Assembly (NCBI RefSeq): GCF_963675305.1
Contig: NZ_OY776147.1
Span: forward strand, 1,612,001-1,676,000
Reading direction: 5' to 3'
Length of the DNA stretch: 64,000 nt
Source of the DNA: an uncultured Hyphomonas sp.
GTDB lineage: Bacteria; Pseudomonadota; Alphaproteobacteria; Caulobacterales; Hyphomonadaceae
In this document: piece after piece, positions 25,199-33,618 of the stretch
Numbering within the stretch: the stretch's first letter is position 1
Layout: the number at the start of each line of letters is the position of its first letter
Program-made: the position numbers and the translations under genes
Notes under the pieces: generated by a model
Databases searched by the model: none
Seen by the model: only the letters and a program-made list of their open reading frames with translations
What the model was told of the DNA's origin: nothing

Positions 25199-25384
25199 TC
25201 AGTTTGCCGGGCCTTCGGGCACGCCGTCCCCGCTCCCCAGAATACGGATCACCTCGTCCCAGTGCGCCAGCGCTTCGGCATCGCCCTGCGCGGCGACTTC
25301 AGCGGCCCGCAGCGTTGCGATCACCTCCGCATCTTCGCCATACTGGGCCGAGAGCTGGGCGGCGATTCTGGCGGCTTCGCTCAT
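25199..25384 (-). CDS. Small hypothetical protein coupled to hldE
   Basis: This 61-residue product is mostly predicted helix and rich in Ala and Glu (AARIAAQLSAQYGEDAEVIATLRAAEVAAQGDA split by the pattern, then EALAHWDEVIRIL). Its ATG overlaps the hldE stop by 4 bp, which is the best sign that it is a real gene. It has no signal peptide or membrane segment. I do not recognise a named family with confidence. Its stop lies 3 bp from the hspQ stop on the other strand. Confidence 0.68.
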   Translation of the reverse strand: MSEAARIAAQLSAQYGEDAEVIATLRAAEVAAQGDAEALAHWDEVIRILGSGDGVPEGPAN

Positions 25385-26847
25385 GTCTTGCCCGAATTGG
25401 CGCGGGCAATCGCCGCGGTCGTCGACTGTCCGTCCAGCACCGGCACGATGTGGACCGTCCCGCCCCGGGCCAGGACAATGTCCGCGCCCACAATCGTCTC
25501 AAGCGTATAGTCACCGCCCTTGACCAGCAGGTCTGGCTGGAGGGCTTCGATCAGGGCGGCGGGCGTATCCTCGTCGAACACGACGACGGCATCTACGGCA
25601 CTGAGACCCGACAGCACCCGTGCCCGGGATTCCGCATCGTTTACAGGACGCGTCGGCCCTTTCAGCCGCTTGACGGAAGCATCTGAATTGAGGCCGACGA
25701 TCAGGCGCCCACAGCGGCTCTTGGCTTCTTCCAGCACTTTGAGGTGCCCGGGGTGCAGGATATCGAAACAGCCATTGGTGAAGCCGACCGTGAGACCGGC
25801 GTCGCGCCAGGCTGCGACCTGTGAGATAGCAGTCTCGAGCGGGATGTGGCTGACACCCCCATTGATGAGCCCCATTTCGAGCGCGCCCTTTAGTTCCGCG
25901 GCGGAGACGGTCGCCGTTCCGGACTTGCCGACAGCAATCCCCGAGGCCGCAATGGCGAGGTCCACGGCCTGGCTGAGCGTCCCGCCGCCCGCAAGGCCGA
26001 GCGCCAGCGCGGCAATGGATGTATCCCCTGCTCCGGAGACATCATAGACTTCGCGCGCCTTGCCAGCCCGGTGCGTCACTTCTCCATCCTGCGTGATGAA
26101 GGACATGCCTTTGGCTGCGCGCGTGACGACAACGGCCTTCGCCGGAAGGGTTTTCGCAGCAGCGGCCAGTGCCTCAGCGGCATCCCGGTCAGTTTCTGTC
26201 GGCATGCCGAACGCATGCGCAAGCTCGTTCCCATTTGGCTTGAGCAGGTCGACCGCGCCATAGCGGCGGAAATCCCGGCCCTTCGGATCGGCGATCACCG
26301 GAATGCCAAAGGCCTCGCCTGCATCCAGCGCAGCCTTGATCACGGCATCGGTCATCGCGCCCTTGGCGTAATCCGAGAGGATGATCAGGGCTGCATCCGC
26401 GGCAACCTGATGGATCGCGCCCGTCAGTTTGACTTCGATGTCCGGGCCGATACTTGCGACTTCTTCCGCATCGACGCGCAGCAATTGCTGGGAACCGGCG
26501 ACGAAACGGGTTTTCAGGGTCGTTGGCCGGCCACGCATGGCGATGAGATCAGCCTCGACATTCTGGACCTGCCCCATCAGAGACGCGAGTTCCCGGCCCT
26601 CTGGGTCATCTCCCACCACGCCGACCAGCGCAGTGAAAAGCCCCAGCGATGCGAGATTCCGGGCCACATTGCCTGCCCCGCCCGGCATGGAGGCTTCCCG
26701 GGTGCGGCGCATGATCGGCACCGGCGCCTCAGGCGAAATGCGGGACACGTCGCCATAGACGAACCGGTCGAGCATGACATCGCCGATACAGACGATTTTC
26801 CGGCCCGCAGCCGCATCGATCAGATCAATCAGGGATGAGCGCGCCAT
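25381..26847 (-). CDS. hldE: Bifunctional heptose-7-phosphate kinase / heptose-1-phosphate adenylyltransferase
   Basis: This 488-residue fusion enzyme makes ADP-heptose precursor for the lipopolysaccharide inner core. The N-terminal ribokinase-like HldE1 domain (about 1-320) shows VCIGDVMLDRFVYGDVSRISPEAPVPI, the substrate loop GGAGNVARNLASLG and the ATP/anion-hole motif VSGAGDTSIAALAL. The C-terminal nucleotidyltransferase domain (about 345-488) has FTNGCFDILHPGHLKVLEEAKSRC. Its presence implies heptose-containing LPS. It is divergent from the photolyase gene. Confidence 0.95.
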   Translation of the reverse strand: MARSSLIDLIDAAAGRKIVCIGDVMLDRFVYGDVSRISPEAPVPIMRRTREASMPGGAGNVARNLASLGLFTALVGVVGDDPEGRELASLMGQVQNVEADLIAMRGRPTTLKTRFVAGSQQLLRVDAEEVASIGPDIEVKLTGAIHQVAADAALIILSDYAKGAMTDAVIKAALDAGEAFGIPVIADPKGRDFRRYGAVDLLKPNGNELAHAFGMPTETDRDAAEALAAAAKTLPAKAVVVTRAAKGMSFITQDGEVTHRAGKAREVYDVSGAGDTSIAALALGLAGGGTLSQAVDLAIAASGIAVGKSGTATVSAAELKGALEMGLINGGVSHIPLETAISQVAAWRDAGLTVGFTNGCFDILHPGHLKVLEEAKSRCGRLIVGLNSDASVKRLKGPTRPVNDAESRARVLSGLSAVDAVVVFDEDTPAALIEALQPDLLVKGGDYTLETIVGADIVLARGGTVHIVPVLDGQSTTAAIARANSGKT

Positions 26848-27015
26848 CAGCCGCGAACCGTCCCGGCCAAAAGGGAATCGGACATGTTCTACTCCGGTTT
26901 TGAATGGATATAGCCGCTGGCAGGAGCCCGTAAAAGGCGAAGCCGCAGGATCGGTGGATCCAAACCGTCCTTCGGTACGTATCTAACACATAAGAGTAAA
27001 AGGAAGGAAGCTCCC
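26848..27015. promoter_or_regulatory. hldE/photolyase divergent promoter region with a near-match SOS half-site pair
   Basis: The region contains GTTC-N7-GTTT (26886-26900), one base off the alphaproteobacterial LexA box GTTC-N7-GTTC, a GGATCC at 26956-26961, and the photolyase ribosome site AGGAAGGA at 27001-27008. I could not define a confident -35/-10 pair in either direction. Confidence 0.35.
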
Positions 27016-28476
27016 CTGTCTGACGCATCGGCTCCCATTATCGTCTGGTTCCGGGAAGACCTGCGGCTTTCAGACAATCCGGCCCTGCGTGCCGCAGTGC
27101 AGCAAGACTGTCCGGTGGTCTGCGTATATATTCACGCGGACGGATGCGAAGGCACGCGCCCACTGGGCGGTGCGTCCCGCTGGTGGCTGGACAAGTCACT
27201 CAGGGCGCTTTCTGACGATCTGGAACAGCTGGGTGGACGGCTGACGGTCCGGGCAGGCGATGGCAGCGCCTGCCTGGATGAGTTGATCGAAGAGACCGGC
27301 GCAAAGGCTGTCTACTGGAACCGGCGCTATGGCAAGGCGGAGCGGGATGTCGACGCCGCTATAAAGTCACGGCTGAAAGACCGGGACATTGACGTTCAGA
27401 GTTTCAACGGACGCCTGCTCGTTGAGCCCTGGGTCCTGAAAACGGGATCGGGCGGATTCTACAAGGTGTTTACGCCCTTCTGGAAGGCGCTGCGGGATTG
27501 TTACACGGCGCCAGCTGCCCTGCCCCGGCCGAATTCCCTGAAGGGCCCTCAACCCGATACACTCAAAGTCAGCGACCTTGGTCTGCATCCGACCAGGCCG
27601 GACTGGTCGACAGGGTTCGATGCGGTCTGGACTCCCGGAGAGGCGGGGGCGAACGCGCGCCTGAAAGCATTTCTTGACGGACCGGTCGACGCCTACCCTG
27701 ACGACCGCGATCTTCCGGGCAAGGAGGATGGCACCTCCGGCTTGTCCCCGCACCTTCGGTTCGGGGAAATCGGCCCGGCGCAAATGTGGCGGGCGACGAT
27801 TGCCGCAATGGAAGCGGGAAAGATTAAAGACGCAGGCGGATGGAAATTCCTTTCAGAGGTTGTCTGGCGGGAGTTTTCTTATGTCCTGCTCTACTACCGG
27901 CCAGACCTTGCCGACGAAAACTACAATGGTGATTTCGATCATATGCCATGGCGGACGGACGAAGATGCCCTGAAGGCATGGCAGCGCGGCCAGACCGGCT
28001 ATCCCATCGTTGACGCGGGCATGCGGCAATTGTGGGAAACGGGCTGGATGCACAATCGGGTCCGGATGATTGTTGCGTCCTTCCTGACAAAGCATTTGTT
28101 GCTGCATTGGCGCCAGGGCGAAGACTGGTTCTGGGACACGCTGGTGGATGCCGACCCCGCCTCCAATCCTGCAAGCTGGCAATGGACCGCCGGGTCCGGC
28201 GCGGACGCCGCCCCCTATTTCCGGGTGTTCAATCCTATCACACAGGGTCAGAAATTCGATTCTGACGGTGCCTATGTCCGACGGTGGTGCCCCGAACTCG
28301 CGAACCTTCCGGACAAGGTATTGCACGAGCCCTGGTCGGCTGACGAGGTAACCCTTCGCAAGGCCGGCGTGAAACTTGGAACGGATTATCCGCGTCCGCT
28401 CGTTGAGCATAAAGCCGGTCGGGAACGCGCCCTGGAAGCCTATGAAACCCTTAAATCTCAACGCTCAAGCAAGTAA
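27016..28476 (+). CDS. phrB: Deoxyribodipyrimidine photolyase (class I CPD type)
   Basis: This roughly 487-residue flavoprotein uses blue light to split pyrimidine dimers. The frame is open from 26914, but no in-frame ATG, GTG or TTG occurs before GTG 27097, and that GTG would delete the conserved first strand PIIVWFREDLRLSDNPAL. CTG at 27016 follows AGGAAGGA by 7 bases and gives a normal N-terminus, so I take it as the start. The FAD domain is intact (GKEDGTSGLSPHLRFGE, WREFSYVLLYYRPD, WMHNRVRMIVASFLTKHLLLHW, DPASNPASWQWTAGSG). It leads the phr-cfa-SDR cluster. Confidence 0.9.
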   Translation: MSDASAPIIVWFREDLRLSDNPALRAAVQQDCPVVCVYIHADGCEGTRPLGGASRWWLDKSLRALSDDLEQLGGRLTVRAGDGSACLDELIEETGAKAVYWNRRYGKAERDVDAAIKSRLKDRDIDVQSFNGRLLVEPWVLKTGSGGFYKVFTPFWKALRDCYTAPAALPRPNSLKGPQPDTLKVSDLGLHPTRPDWSTGFDAVWTPGEAGANARLKAFLDGPVDAYPDDRDLPGKEDGTSGLSPHLRFGEIGPAQMWRATIAAMEAGKIKDAGGWKFLSEVVWREFSYVLLYYRPDLADENYNGDFDHMPWRTDEDALKAWQRGQTGYPIVDAGMRQLWETGWMHNRVRMIVASFLTKHLLLHWRQGEDWFWDTLVDADPASNPASWQWTAGSGADAAPYFRVFNPITQGQKFDSDGAYVRRWCPELANLPDKVLHEPWSADEVTLRKAGVKLGTDYPRPLVEHKAGRERALEAYETLKSQRSSK

Positions 28477-28575
28477 GACAGGCCAGCCATGAAACAGGAT
28501 AATCCGGAAGCCATTGGATTCGAGCGCTCATTCTGGCAAACTGGGGACAGTTCCCTATGGCCAGAGGGAGGCACC

Positions 28576-29802
28576 ATGACCGGGACGATACCAGCTTCGC
28601 CTAACACGATCCGGACCCTGAAAAATGTTCCGGCAAGCTTCAGGATCGCCTGTCTTGCCCTTCTGAACACCCAGCATGGTACATTGGAATTCCGGTTGCC
28701 GGATGACAGACAACTTGTGTTCAGGAACAAGCAAGCCGGGCCTCATGCAATAATCTCCGTGCACGACTACAATTTCGTGAAGCGGGCCATGGCCGGCGGC
28801 GATGTCGGTTTCGCCGAGGCCTATATGGATGGGGAGTGGTCGACACCTGACCTGACCGAAGTCCTGCGGTTCTTTTCCGCGAACTTCGAAGCAACCGGAA
28901 AACTGGCCGTTGGCGGGGCCGTGGTGCGCTGGGTCAATATGGTGCGGCATGTTTTCTCCAGCCGCAACACACGCGAAGGCGCCAAGAAGAACATCATGGC
29001 GCACTACGACCTCGGGAATGATTTCTACTCCCTCTGGCTCGATCCCTCCATGACCTACTCATCAGCAGTGTTCGAGAGCCCGAATGTTTCCCTGGAACAG
29101 GGTCAGTACGCGAAATACAGGAACATCTGTGACCGGATCGATGCCGGCCCGTCCAGCGATATTCTCGAGATTGGGTGCGGCTGGGGCGGTTTTGCGGAAT
29201 ACGCCGCCAAACAGCGAGGATCAAAGGTCACCTGTCTGACCATCTCCCCTTCCCAGCGTGACTATGCAATGGCGAGGATGCAGCGGGAAGGCCTGAGCGA
29301 ACGGGTTGAAATCCGGCTCGAGGATTACCGGGATCACTCAGGCAAATATGATGGGGTTGCGTCTATCGAAATGTTCGAGGCCGTCGGTGAGTCCTACTGG
29401 CCGAGCTATTTTGCAAAGATCTTCGAGACGCTGAAGCACAATGGCAAAGCGGCCCTGCAGATCATCACGATCGATGACGACCTGTTCCCCAGATACCGCA
29501 AGCGTGTGGACTTCATCCAGCGCCATATCTTCCCGGGTGGCATGCTGCCGAGCGAGAAAGCGCTGAAAGAGCAATTCCATCTGGCCGGGCTCCGCCATGA
29601 CGGCGTCACCTATTTCGGACAGGACTATGCCCGTACCTGCCGCGAATGGTCCCGCAGCTTCAACGATGCCTGGGACCAGATTTCCAAGCTCGGATTCGAC
29701 GAGCCCTTCCGCCGCATGTGGAACTTCTACCTCGCCTATTGCGAGGCAGGTTTCGAGGGCGGCCGGATCAATGTCGGCCAGTTCCAGTTGTCGAAAGCCT
29801 GA
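28576..29802 (+). CDS. cfa: Cyclopropane-fatty-acyl-phospholipid synthase family methyltransferase
   Basis: The product has 408 residues from ATG 28576, which has GAGGGAGG 5 bases upstream; an earlier ATG at 28489 is possible but lacks a good site. It adds a methylene from SAM across the double bond of membrane unsaturated fatty acids. The N-terminal lipid-binding region (DYNFVKRAMAGGDVGFAEAYMDGEW) precedes the SAM domain with MAHYDLGNDFYSLWLDPSMTYSSA and ILEIGCGWGGFAEYAA, and the conserved SIEMFEAVGESYW. It follows phrB and precedes an SDR, an arrangement linked to light and oxidative stress in several proteobacteria. Confidence 0.93.
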   Translation: MTGTIPASPNTIRTLKNVPASFRIACLALLNTQHGTLEFRLPDDRQLVFRNKQAGPHAIISVHDYNFVKRAMAGGDVGFAEAYMDGEWSTPDLTEVLRFFSANFEATGKLAVGGAVVRWVNMVRHVFSSRNTREGAKKNIMAHYDLGNDFYSLWLDPSMTYSSAVFESPNVSLEQGQYAKYRNICDRIDAGPSSDILEIGCGWGGFAEYAAKQRGSKVTCLTISPSQRDYAMARMQREGLSERVEIRLEDYRDHSGKYDGVASIEMFEAVGESYWPSYFAKIFETLKHNGKAALQIITIDDDLFPRYRKRVDFIQRHIFPGGMLPSEKALKEQFHLAGLRHDGVTYFGQDYARTCREWSRSFNDAWDQISKLGFDEPFRRMWNFYLAYCEAGFEGGRINVGQFQLSKA

Positions 29803-29824
29803 TTGGCTTCGGGACCAGTCATCC

Positions 29825-30538
29825 ATGCAGGCGATTATTTTCGGCGCCTCTGGCGGCATCGGCGCTGAGCTTGTCGCTCAGTTGTCCGAACGGCCGGATA
29901 TCCGCCGGGTTCATGCAGTATCCCGCAGAGGCACAGCCGCGTCCGGAAAGATCGTGTCTCACACCGCAGATATCACGGCAGAATCTGATCTCTCCAGCCT
30001 GGCAGACGCCTTGGAGCGGGAACAAGATATCCGGCTGGTGATTGTGGCAACCGGTATACTGTCTGATGGTGATGCCCTCATCCCGGAGAAATCCTATCGG
30101 CACCAATCCATGCAGGCATTTGAGCAGGTGTTCCGTGTGAATACTTTTGGTCCGGCTCTGGTGGCACGGTATATTCTTCCTCTCATGGCGCGCAACGGGC
30201 GGGCCGTTTTTTCAGCTCTGACGGCGCGCGTCGGCTCGATTGATGACAACCGGCTTGGCGGGTGGCACGCCTATCGCGCGTCCAAGGCAGCCCTGAACAT
30301 GCTGCTCCGCAATTATGCCATCGAACAGGCCCGCCGGAATGATGATTTCATCGTTGCAGGCTTGCATCCCGGCACCGTGGATACCCGACTGTCGCGGCCG
30401 TTCCAGAAGAACGTTCCGGACGGGCAGCTTTTCACGCCGCAAATCTCTGCTGTTCACATGCTTCGGGTGATCGACAGGCTGACACCTGCGGATTCCGGCA
30501 AGTGTTTCGACTGGGCGGGCAAGGAAATCCCTGCCTAG
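29825..30538 (+). CDS. SDR family NAD(P)-dependent oxidoreductase
   Basis: This 237-residue short-chain dehydrogenase starts at ATG 29825, 22 bp after cfa; an open frame reaches further upstream inside cfa but the Rossmann strand begins here. The cofactor loop is IFGASGGIGAELV (about 5-17). The catalytic Ser lies in FSALTARVGS and the YxxxK in HAYRASKAA. CsgA-like SDRs commonly sit beside cfa and photolyase genes. The substrate is unknown. Its stop overlaps the pyrG stop on the other strand in a shared CTAG (30535-30538). Confidence 0.9.
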   Translation: MQAIIFGASGGIGAELVAQLSERPDIRRVHAVSRRGTAASGKIVSHTADITAESDLSSLADALEREQDIRLVIVATGILSDGDALIPEKSYRHQSMQAFEQVFRVNTFGPALVARYILPLMARNGRAVFSALTARVGSIDDNRLGGWHAYRASKAALNMLLRNYAIEQARRNDDFIVAGLHPGTVDTRLSRPFQKNVPDGQLFTPQISAVHMLRVIDRLTPADSGKCFDWAGKEIPA

Positions 30539-32172
30539 ACGAGCCGGCTTTGCTTCACAGCGGCTTCGATGAAGCTGGCAAACAGTGGATGCGGCTGGAA
30601 CGGCCGGGATTTCAGTTCCGGGTGGTACTGAACGCCGATAAACCAGGGGTGCGAAGGGATCTCGAATATTTCCGGCAGCGTGCCGTCCGGGGACATGCCG
30701 GAGAACAGACCGCCTGCCTTTTCCAGCGCTTCGATATAGGCCGCGTTGACCTCGTAGCGGTGGCGGTGGCGCTCTGAGATATCCAGTGTGCCATACACTT
30801 CTGCGACCTTGCTGCCTTCTTTCAGGCGCGCCGGATAGGCCCCGAGCCGCATCGTGCCGCCCTTGTCACTATCAGCAGTTCGGACCTGCTTCTCATTGCC
30901 CTGGGTCCACTCTTCCATCAGACCGACCAGCGGATTCGGGGTCGAAGGATTGTTCTCGGTCGTGTTGGCGTCTTCGATGCCAGCCATGTGCCGCGCTGCC
31001 TCGATCACCGACATCTGCATGCCGTAGCAGATGCCAAAACACGGCACTTTGCGTTCGCGTGCGAAGCGGGCAGCCCGCATCTTGCCGTGCGCGCCTCGTT
31101 CCCCGAAACCGCCCGGCAGGATGATGCCGTGAACGCCTTCAAGAATATCGAGCGGGCGATGCTCGTCATCGAATTCTTCCGAATTGATGAGCTTCACCGA
31201 CACTTTGACATTGTTGGCCAGGCCGCCATGGCTGAGCGCCTCGGCGACGGATTTATAGGCATCCGGCACGTCGGTGTATTTGCCCACGAGGCCAATGCAG
31301 ACTTCGCCATCTGGATTATGGATTGTCGACGCGATCCGCTGCCAGCCGGACAGGTCCGGCTCGGGCGCGTCTTCGATGCGGAAATGGGCCAGCACTTCCT
31401 TGTCCAGCCCCTGCTCGTGATAGGCCTCTGGCACATCATAGATGTGGCGGACATCGCGGGCTTCGATCACGCTGGACGGGCGAACGTTGCAGAAGCTGGC
31501 AATCTTGCCTTTTTCATTCTCGGGGATCGGCCGGTCGCAGCGGCACAGCAATACCTGTGGCTGGATACCGATGGAGCGGAGCTCTTTCACCGAGTGCTGC
31601 GTCGGCTTGGTCTTCATCTCGCCCGCCGCCGGAATGTAGGGCAGCAGCGTCAGGTGGATGAAGCAGGCCCGGTCAGGGCCGAGTTCCTGGCCGAGCTGAC
31701 GGATGGCCTCGAAGAAAGGCAGGCCCTCGATGTCACCCACCGTGCCGCCAATCTCGCAAAGCACGAAGTCAACGCCTTCTCCCGGATCAGACAGGACGAA
31801 ATCCTTGATCTCGTTGGTGACGTGCGGAATGACCTGGATCGTCGCGCCGAGATAGTCGCCGCGGCGCTCTTTCTCAATGATGTGCTTGTAGATCCGGCCG
31901 GTGGTGATGTTGTCGGACTGTCTGGCCGACACGCCTGTGAAGCGCTCATAGTGGCCAAGGTCCAAGTCGGTTTCGGCACCGTCATCGGTCACGAACACCT
32001 CACCATGCTGGCGAGGACTCATGGTTCCCGGATCCACGTTCAGATACGGGTCGAGTTTGCGCAAACGGACGCCATAGCCGCGGGACTGCAGCAATGCGCC
32101 GAGGGCGGCGGAAGCGATACCCTTTCCAAGGGAGGACACCACGCCGCCTGTAATGAAAATATAGCGGATCAT
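30535..32172 (-). CDS. pyrG: CTP synthase
   Basis: This 545-residue enzyme aminates UTP to CTP using glutamine. The synthetase domain (about 1-267) opens with YIFITGGVVSSLGKGI and includes KLDPYLNVDPGTMSPRQHGEVFV. The class I amidotransferase domain has nucleophile Cys in VPCFGICYGMQM and His/Glu in GVQYHPEL. It is downstream of tpiA and secG on the same strand, the standard alphaproteobacterial order. The spacer to secG is 63 bp. Confidence 0.97.
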   Translation of the reverse strand: MIRYIFITGGVVSSLGKGIASAALGALLQSRGYGVRLRKLDPYLNVDPGTMSPRQHGEVFVTDDGAETDLDLGHYERFTGVSARQSDNITTGRIYKHIIEKERRGDYLGATIQVIPHVTNEIKDFVLSDPGEGVDFVLCEIGGTVGDIEGLPFFEAIRQLGQELGPDRACFIHLTLLPYIPAAGEMKTKPTQHSVKELRSIGIQPQVLLCRCDRPIPENEKGKIASFCNVRPSSVIEARDVRHIYDVPEAYHEQGLDKEVLAHFRIEDAPEPDLSGWQRIASTIHNPDGEVCIGLVGKYTDVPDAYKSVAEALSHGGLANNVKVSVKLINSEEFDDEHRPLDILEGVHGIILPGGFGERGAHGKMRAARFARERKVPCFGICYGMQMSVIEAARHMAGIEDANTTENNPSTPNPLVGLMEEWTQGNEKQVRTADSDKGGTMRLGAYPARLKEGSKVAEVYGTLDISERHRHRYEVNAAYIEALEKAGGLFSGMSPDGTLPEIFEIPSHPWFIGVQYHPELKSRPFQPHPLFASFIEAAVKQSRLV

Positions 32173-32235
32173 GGGAACACCCTGATGCCGTGATTCGGTT
32201 TTAGCTGGCGCGTCAAAAACAGACGCAAACGAGAA

Positions 32236-32706
32236 TTATTGGGGATTGCCGCTTTCAGGTGCAGGCGTTTCCGGTTCAGGCTCAACCACTGCTGCGCCTT
32301 CGCCGTCTTCACCCTCAGTCGCGGTTTCCGGAGCCGCGGCGCTGTCATCCGACAGGCCGGCCTGCCCTGACAGCAGCGGAGCGGTCGGATCGAACAAGTC
32401 CGTCGGAGTGCCCGGCGCCGGAGCGCCGTCTTCAGGCGCCAGCACGCGTTCAATGTCCGAACGGTTGTCGCCGCCGCGATTGGCCAGAGTGGTCAGCGCG
32501 AGACTGGTGATGAAGAAAATTGCACCGAAAATGATGGTCGAACGCACCACAGCCCCAGCAGCGCCACGGCCAGACAGCAGCGAATTGGCCCCGCCGCCGC
32601 CACCGCCACCGATGCCGAGTCCACCGCCTTCTGACTTCTGGACCAGCACCAAGCCGATCATGACAAGGCTGGCGAGAATGTGAATCACAAGGATAACGTT
32701 CTGCAT
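32236..32706 (-). CDS. secG: Preprotein translocase subunit SecG
   Basis: The product has 156 residues from ATG 32706. SecG assists SecYEG by topology change during protein export. It has two membrane segments (VILVIHILASLVMIGLVLVQ and TIIFGAIFFITSLALTTLA) around a Gly-rich SecG loop (GGGLGIGGGGGGGANSLLSGRG). A long acidic, Pro/Glu-rich C-terminal tail of about 70 residues follows; such tails are common in alphaproteobacteria and poorly conserved. It lies between tpiA and pyrG. Confidence 0.92.
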   Translation of the reverse strand: MQNVILVIHILASLVMIGLVLVQKSEGGGLGIGGGGGGGANSLLSGRGAAGAVVRSTIIFGAIFFITSLALTTLANRGGDNRSDIERVLAPEDGAPAPGTPTDLFDPTAPLLSGQAGLSDDSAAAPETATEGEDGEGAAVVEPEPETPAPESGNPQ

Positions 32707-32791
32707 GACAAATCCGATACGTTTCGTCCAAGGCGCCCGCATATAGGGAATGCGGGCGCAGGCCAAGTCCTGCCTTCAGTCAGAATAGCAA

Positions 32792-33535
32792 TCAGGCTGC
32801 AGCATAGATGGCGAGGAAGTCCGCCGCCTTCAAGCTTGCGCCGCCGATCAGGCCCCCATTGACGTTTTTAACCGCCAGGAGGTCCGCGGCATTGCCCGGC
32901 TTCATGCTGCCCCCGTAGAGAATTGGGATGAGATCAGCATCCGCGCCGAACATGTCCGCCAGGCTGCTGCGCAGGGCATTATGCATTTCATCAACAGCTT
33001 CGACCGTCGCGACATTGCCGGTTCCGATGGCCCAGACCGGCTCATAAGCAATCACGAGACGGTCTGCAGCGGCGCCTGAAGGCAGAGAACCGCGGAGCAT
33101 GTTGGTCACGACCTCGATTGCCTTGCCGCTGTCACGTTCTGCCGCGGTTTCACCTACGCAAATGATCGGCGTGAGGCCGGCACGAAGCGCTGCAGCCGCC
33201 TGTGCGGCGACGATTTCGCTTGTTTCACCATGGTCCGCGCGGCGTTCCGAATGCCCCACGATCACATAGGCGGCGCCGGCATCTGCGAGCATTTCCGCCG
33301 AAACGTCGCCCGTATGGGCGCCGCTTTCGTTCGCATGGCAGGTTTCGCCGCCGATTTTCAGCGCGCTCTCACGCACCTGGTCTGCTGCCTGCATCAACAG
33401 GGTGGCAGGAACGCAGATGAGCGCTTCCACATTTTCCTTGGCTGGCGTGACGCCCGCAGCGATGGCAACAATTTCCTCAAGCGAGCTCCGAAGCCCGTTC
33501 ATCTTCCAGTTCCCGGCAATAAGTGTCCGTGCCAT
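32792..33535 (-). CDS. tpiA: Triose-phosphate isomerase
   Basis: This 247-residue TIM barrel interconverts dihydroxyacetone phosphate and glyceraldehyde 3-phosphate. The catalytic residues are visible: Lys in AGNWKMNG (residue 12), His in VIVGHSERRADHGET, and Glu in VIAYEPVWAIGTGN. The phosphate loop ILYGGSMKPGNA and NGGLIGGASLKAADF complete the signature. It is divergent from ppiD by 83 bp and upstream of secG. Confidence 0.97.
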   Translation of the reverse strand: MARTLIAGNWKMNGLRSSLEEIVAIAAGVTPAKENVEALICVPATLLMQAADQVRESALKIGGETCHANESGAHTGDVSAEMLADAGAAYVIVGHSERRADHGETSEIVAAQAAAALRAGLTPIICVGETAAERDSGKAIEVVTNMLRGSLPSGAAADRLVIAYEPVWAIGTGNVATVEAVDEMHNALRSSLADMFGADADLIPILYGGSMKPGNAADLLAVKNVNGGLIGGASLKAADFLAIYAAA

Positions 33536-33618
33536 CAGCGTTCCCTATCTTGATTGACATTGCCGGGTCGCCTAGCAAGCACTGAGCCATCCTGCAAATA
33601 GTTGAAAGTACACGCCTC

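Noticed and set aside
26956..26995. GGATCC and TAAGA as a Rhodobacter-type sigma-E promoter before the photolyase
   Set aside because: The spacing of 29 bases is far too long, and the -35 part is not TGATCC.
30988..32193. Long open frame (401 codons) opposite pyrG
   Set aside because: Shadow of a fully conserved CTP synthase.
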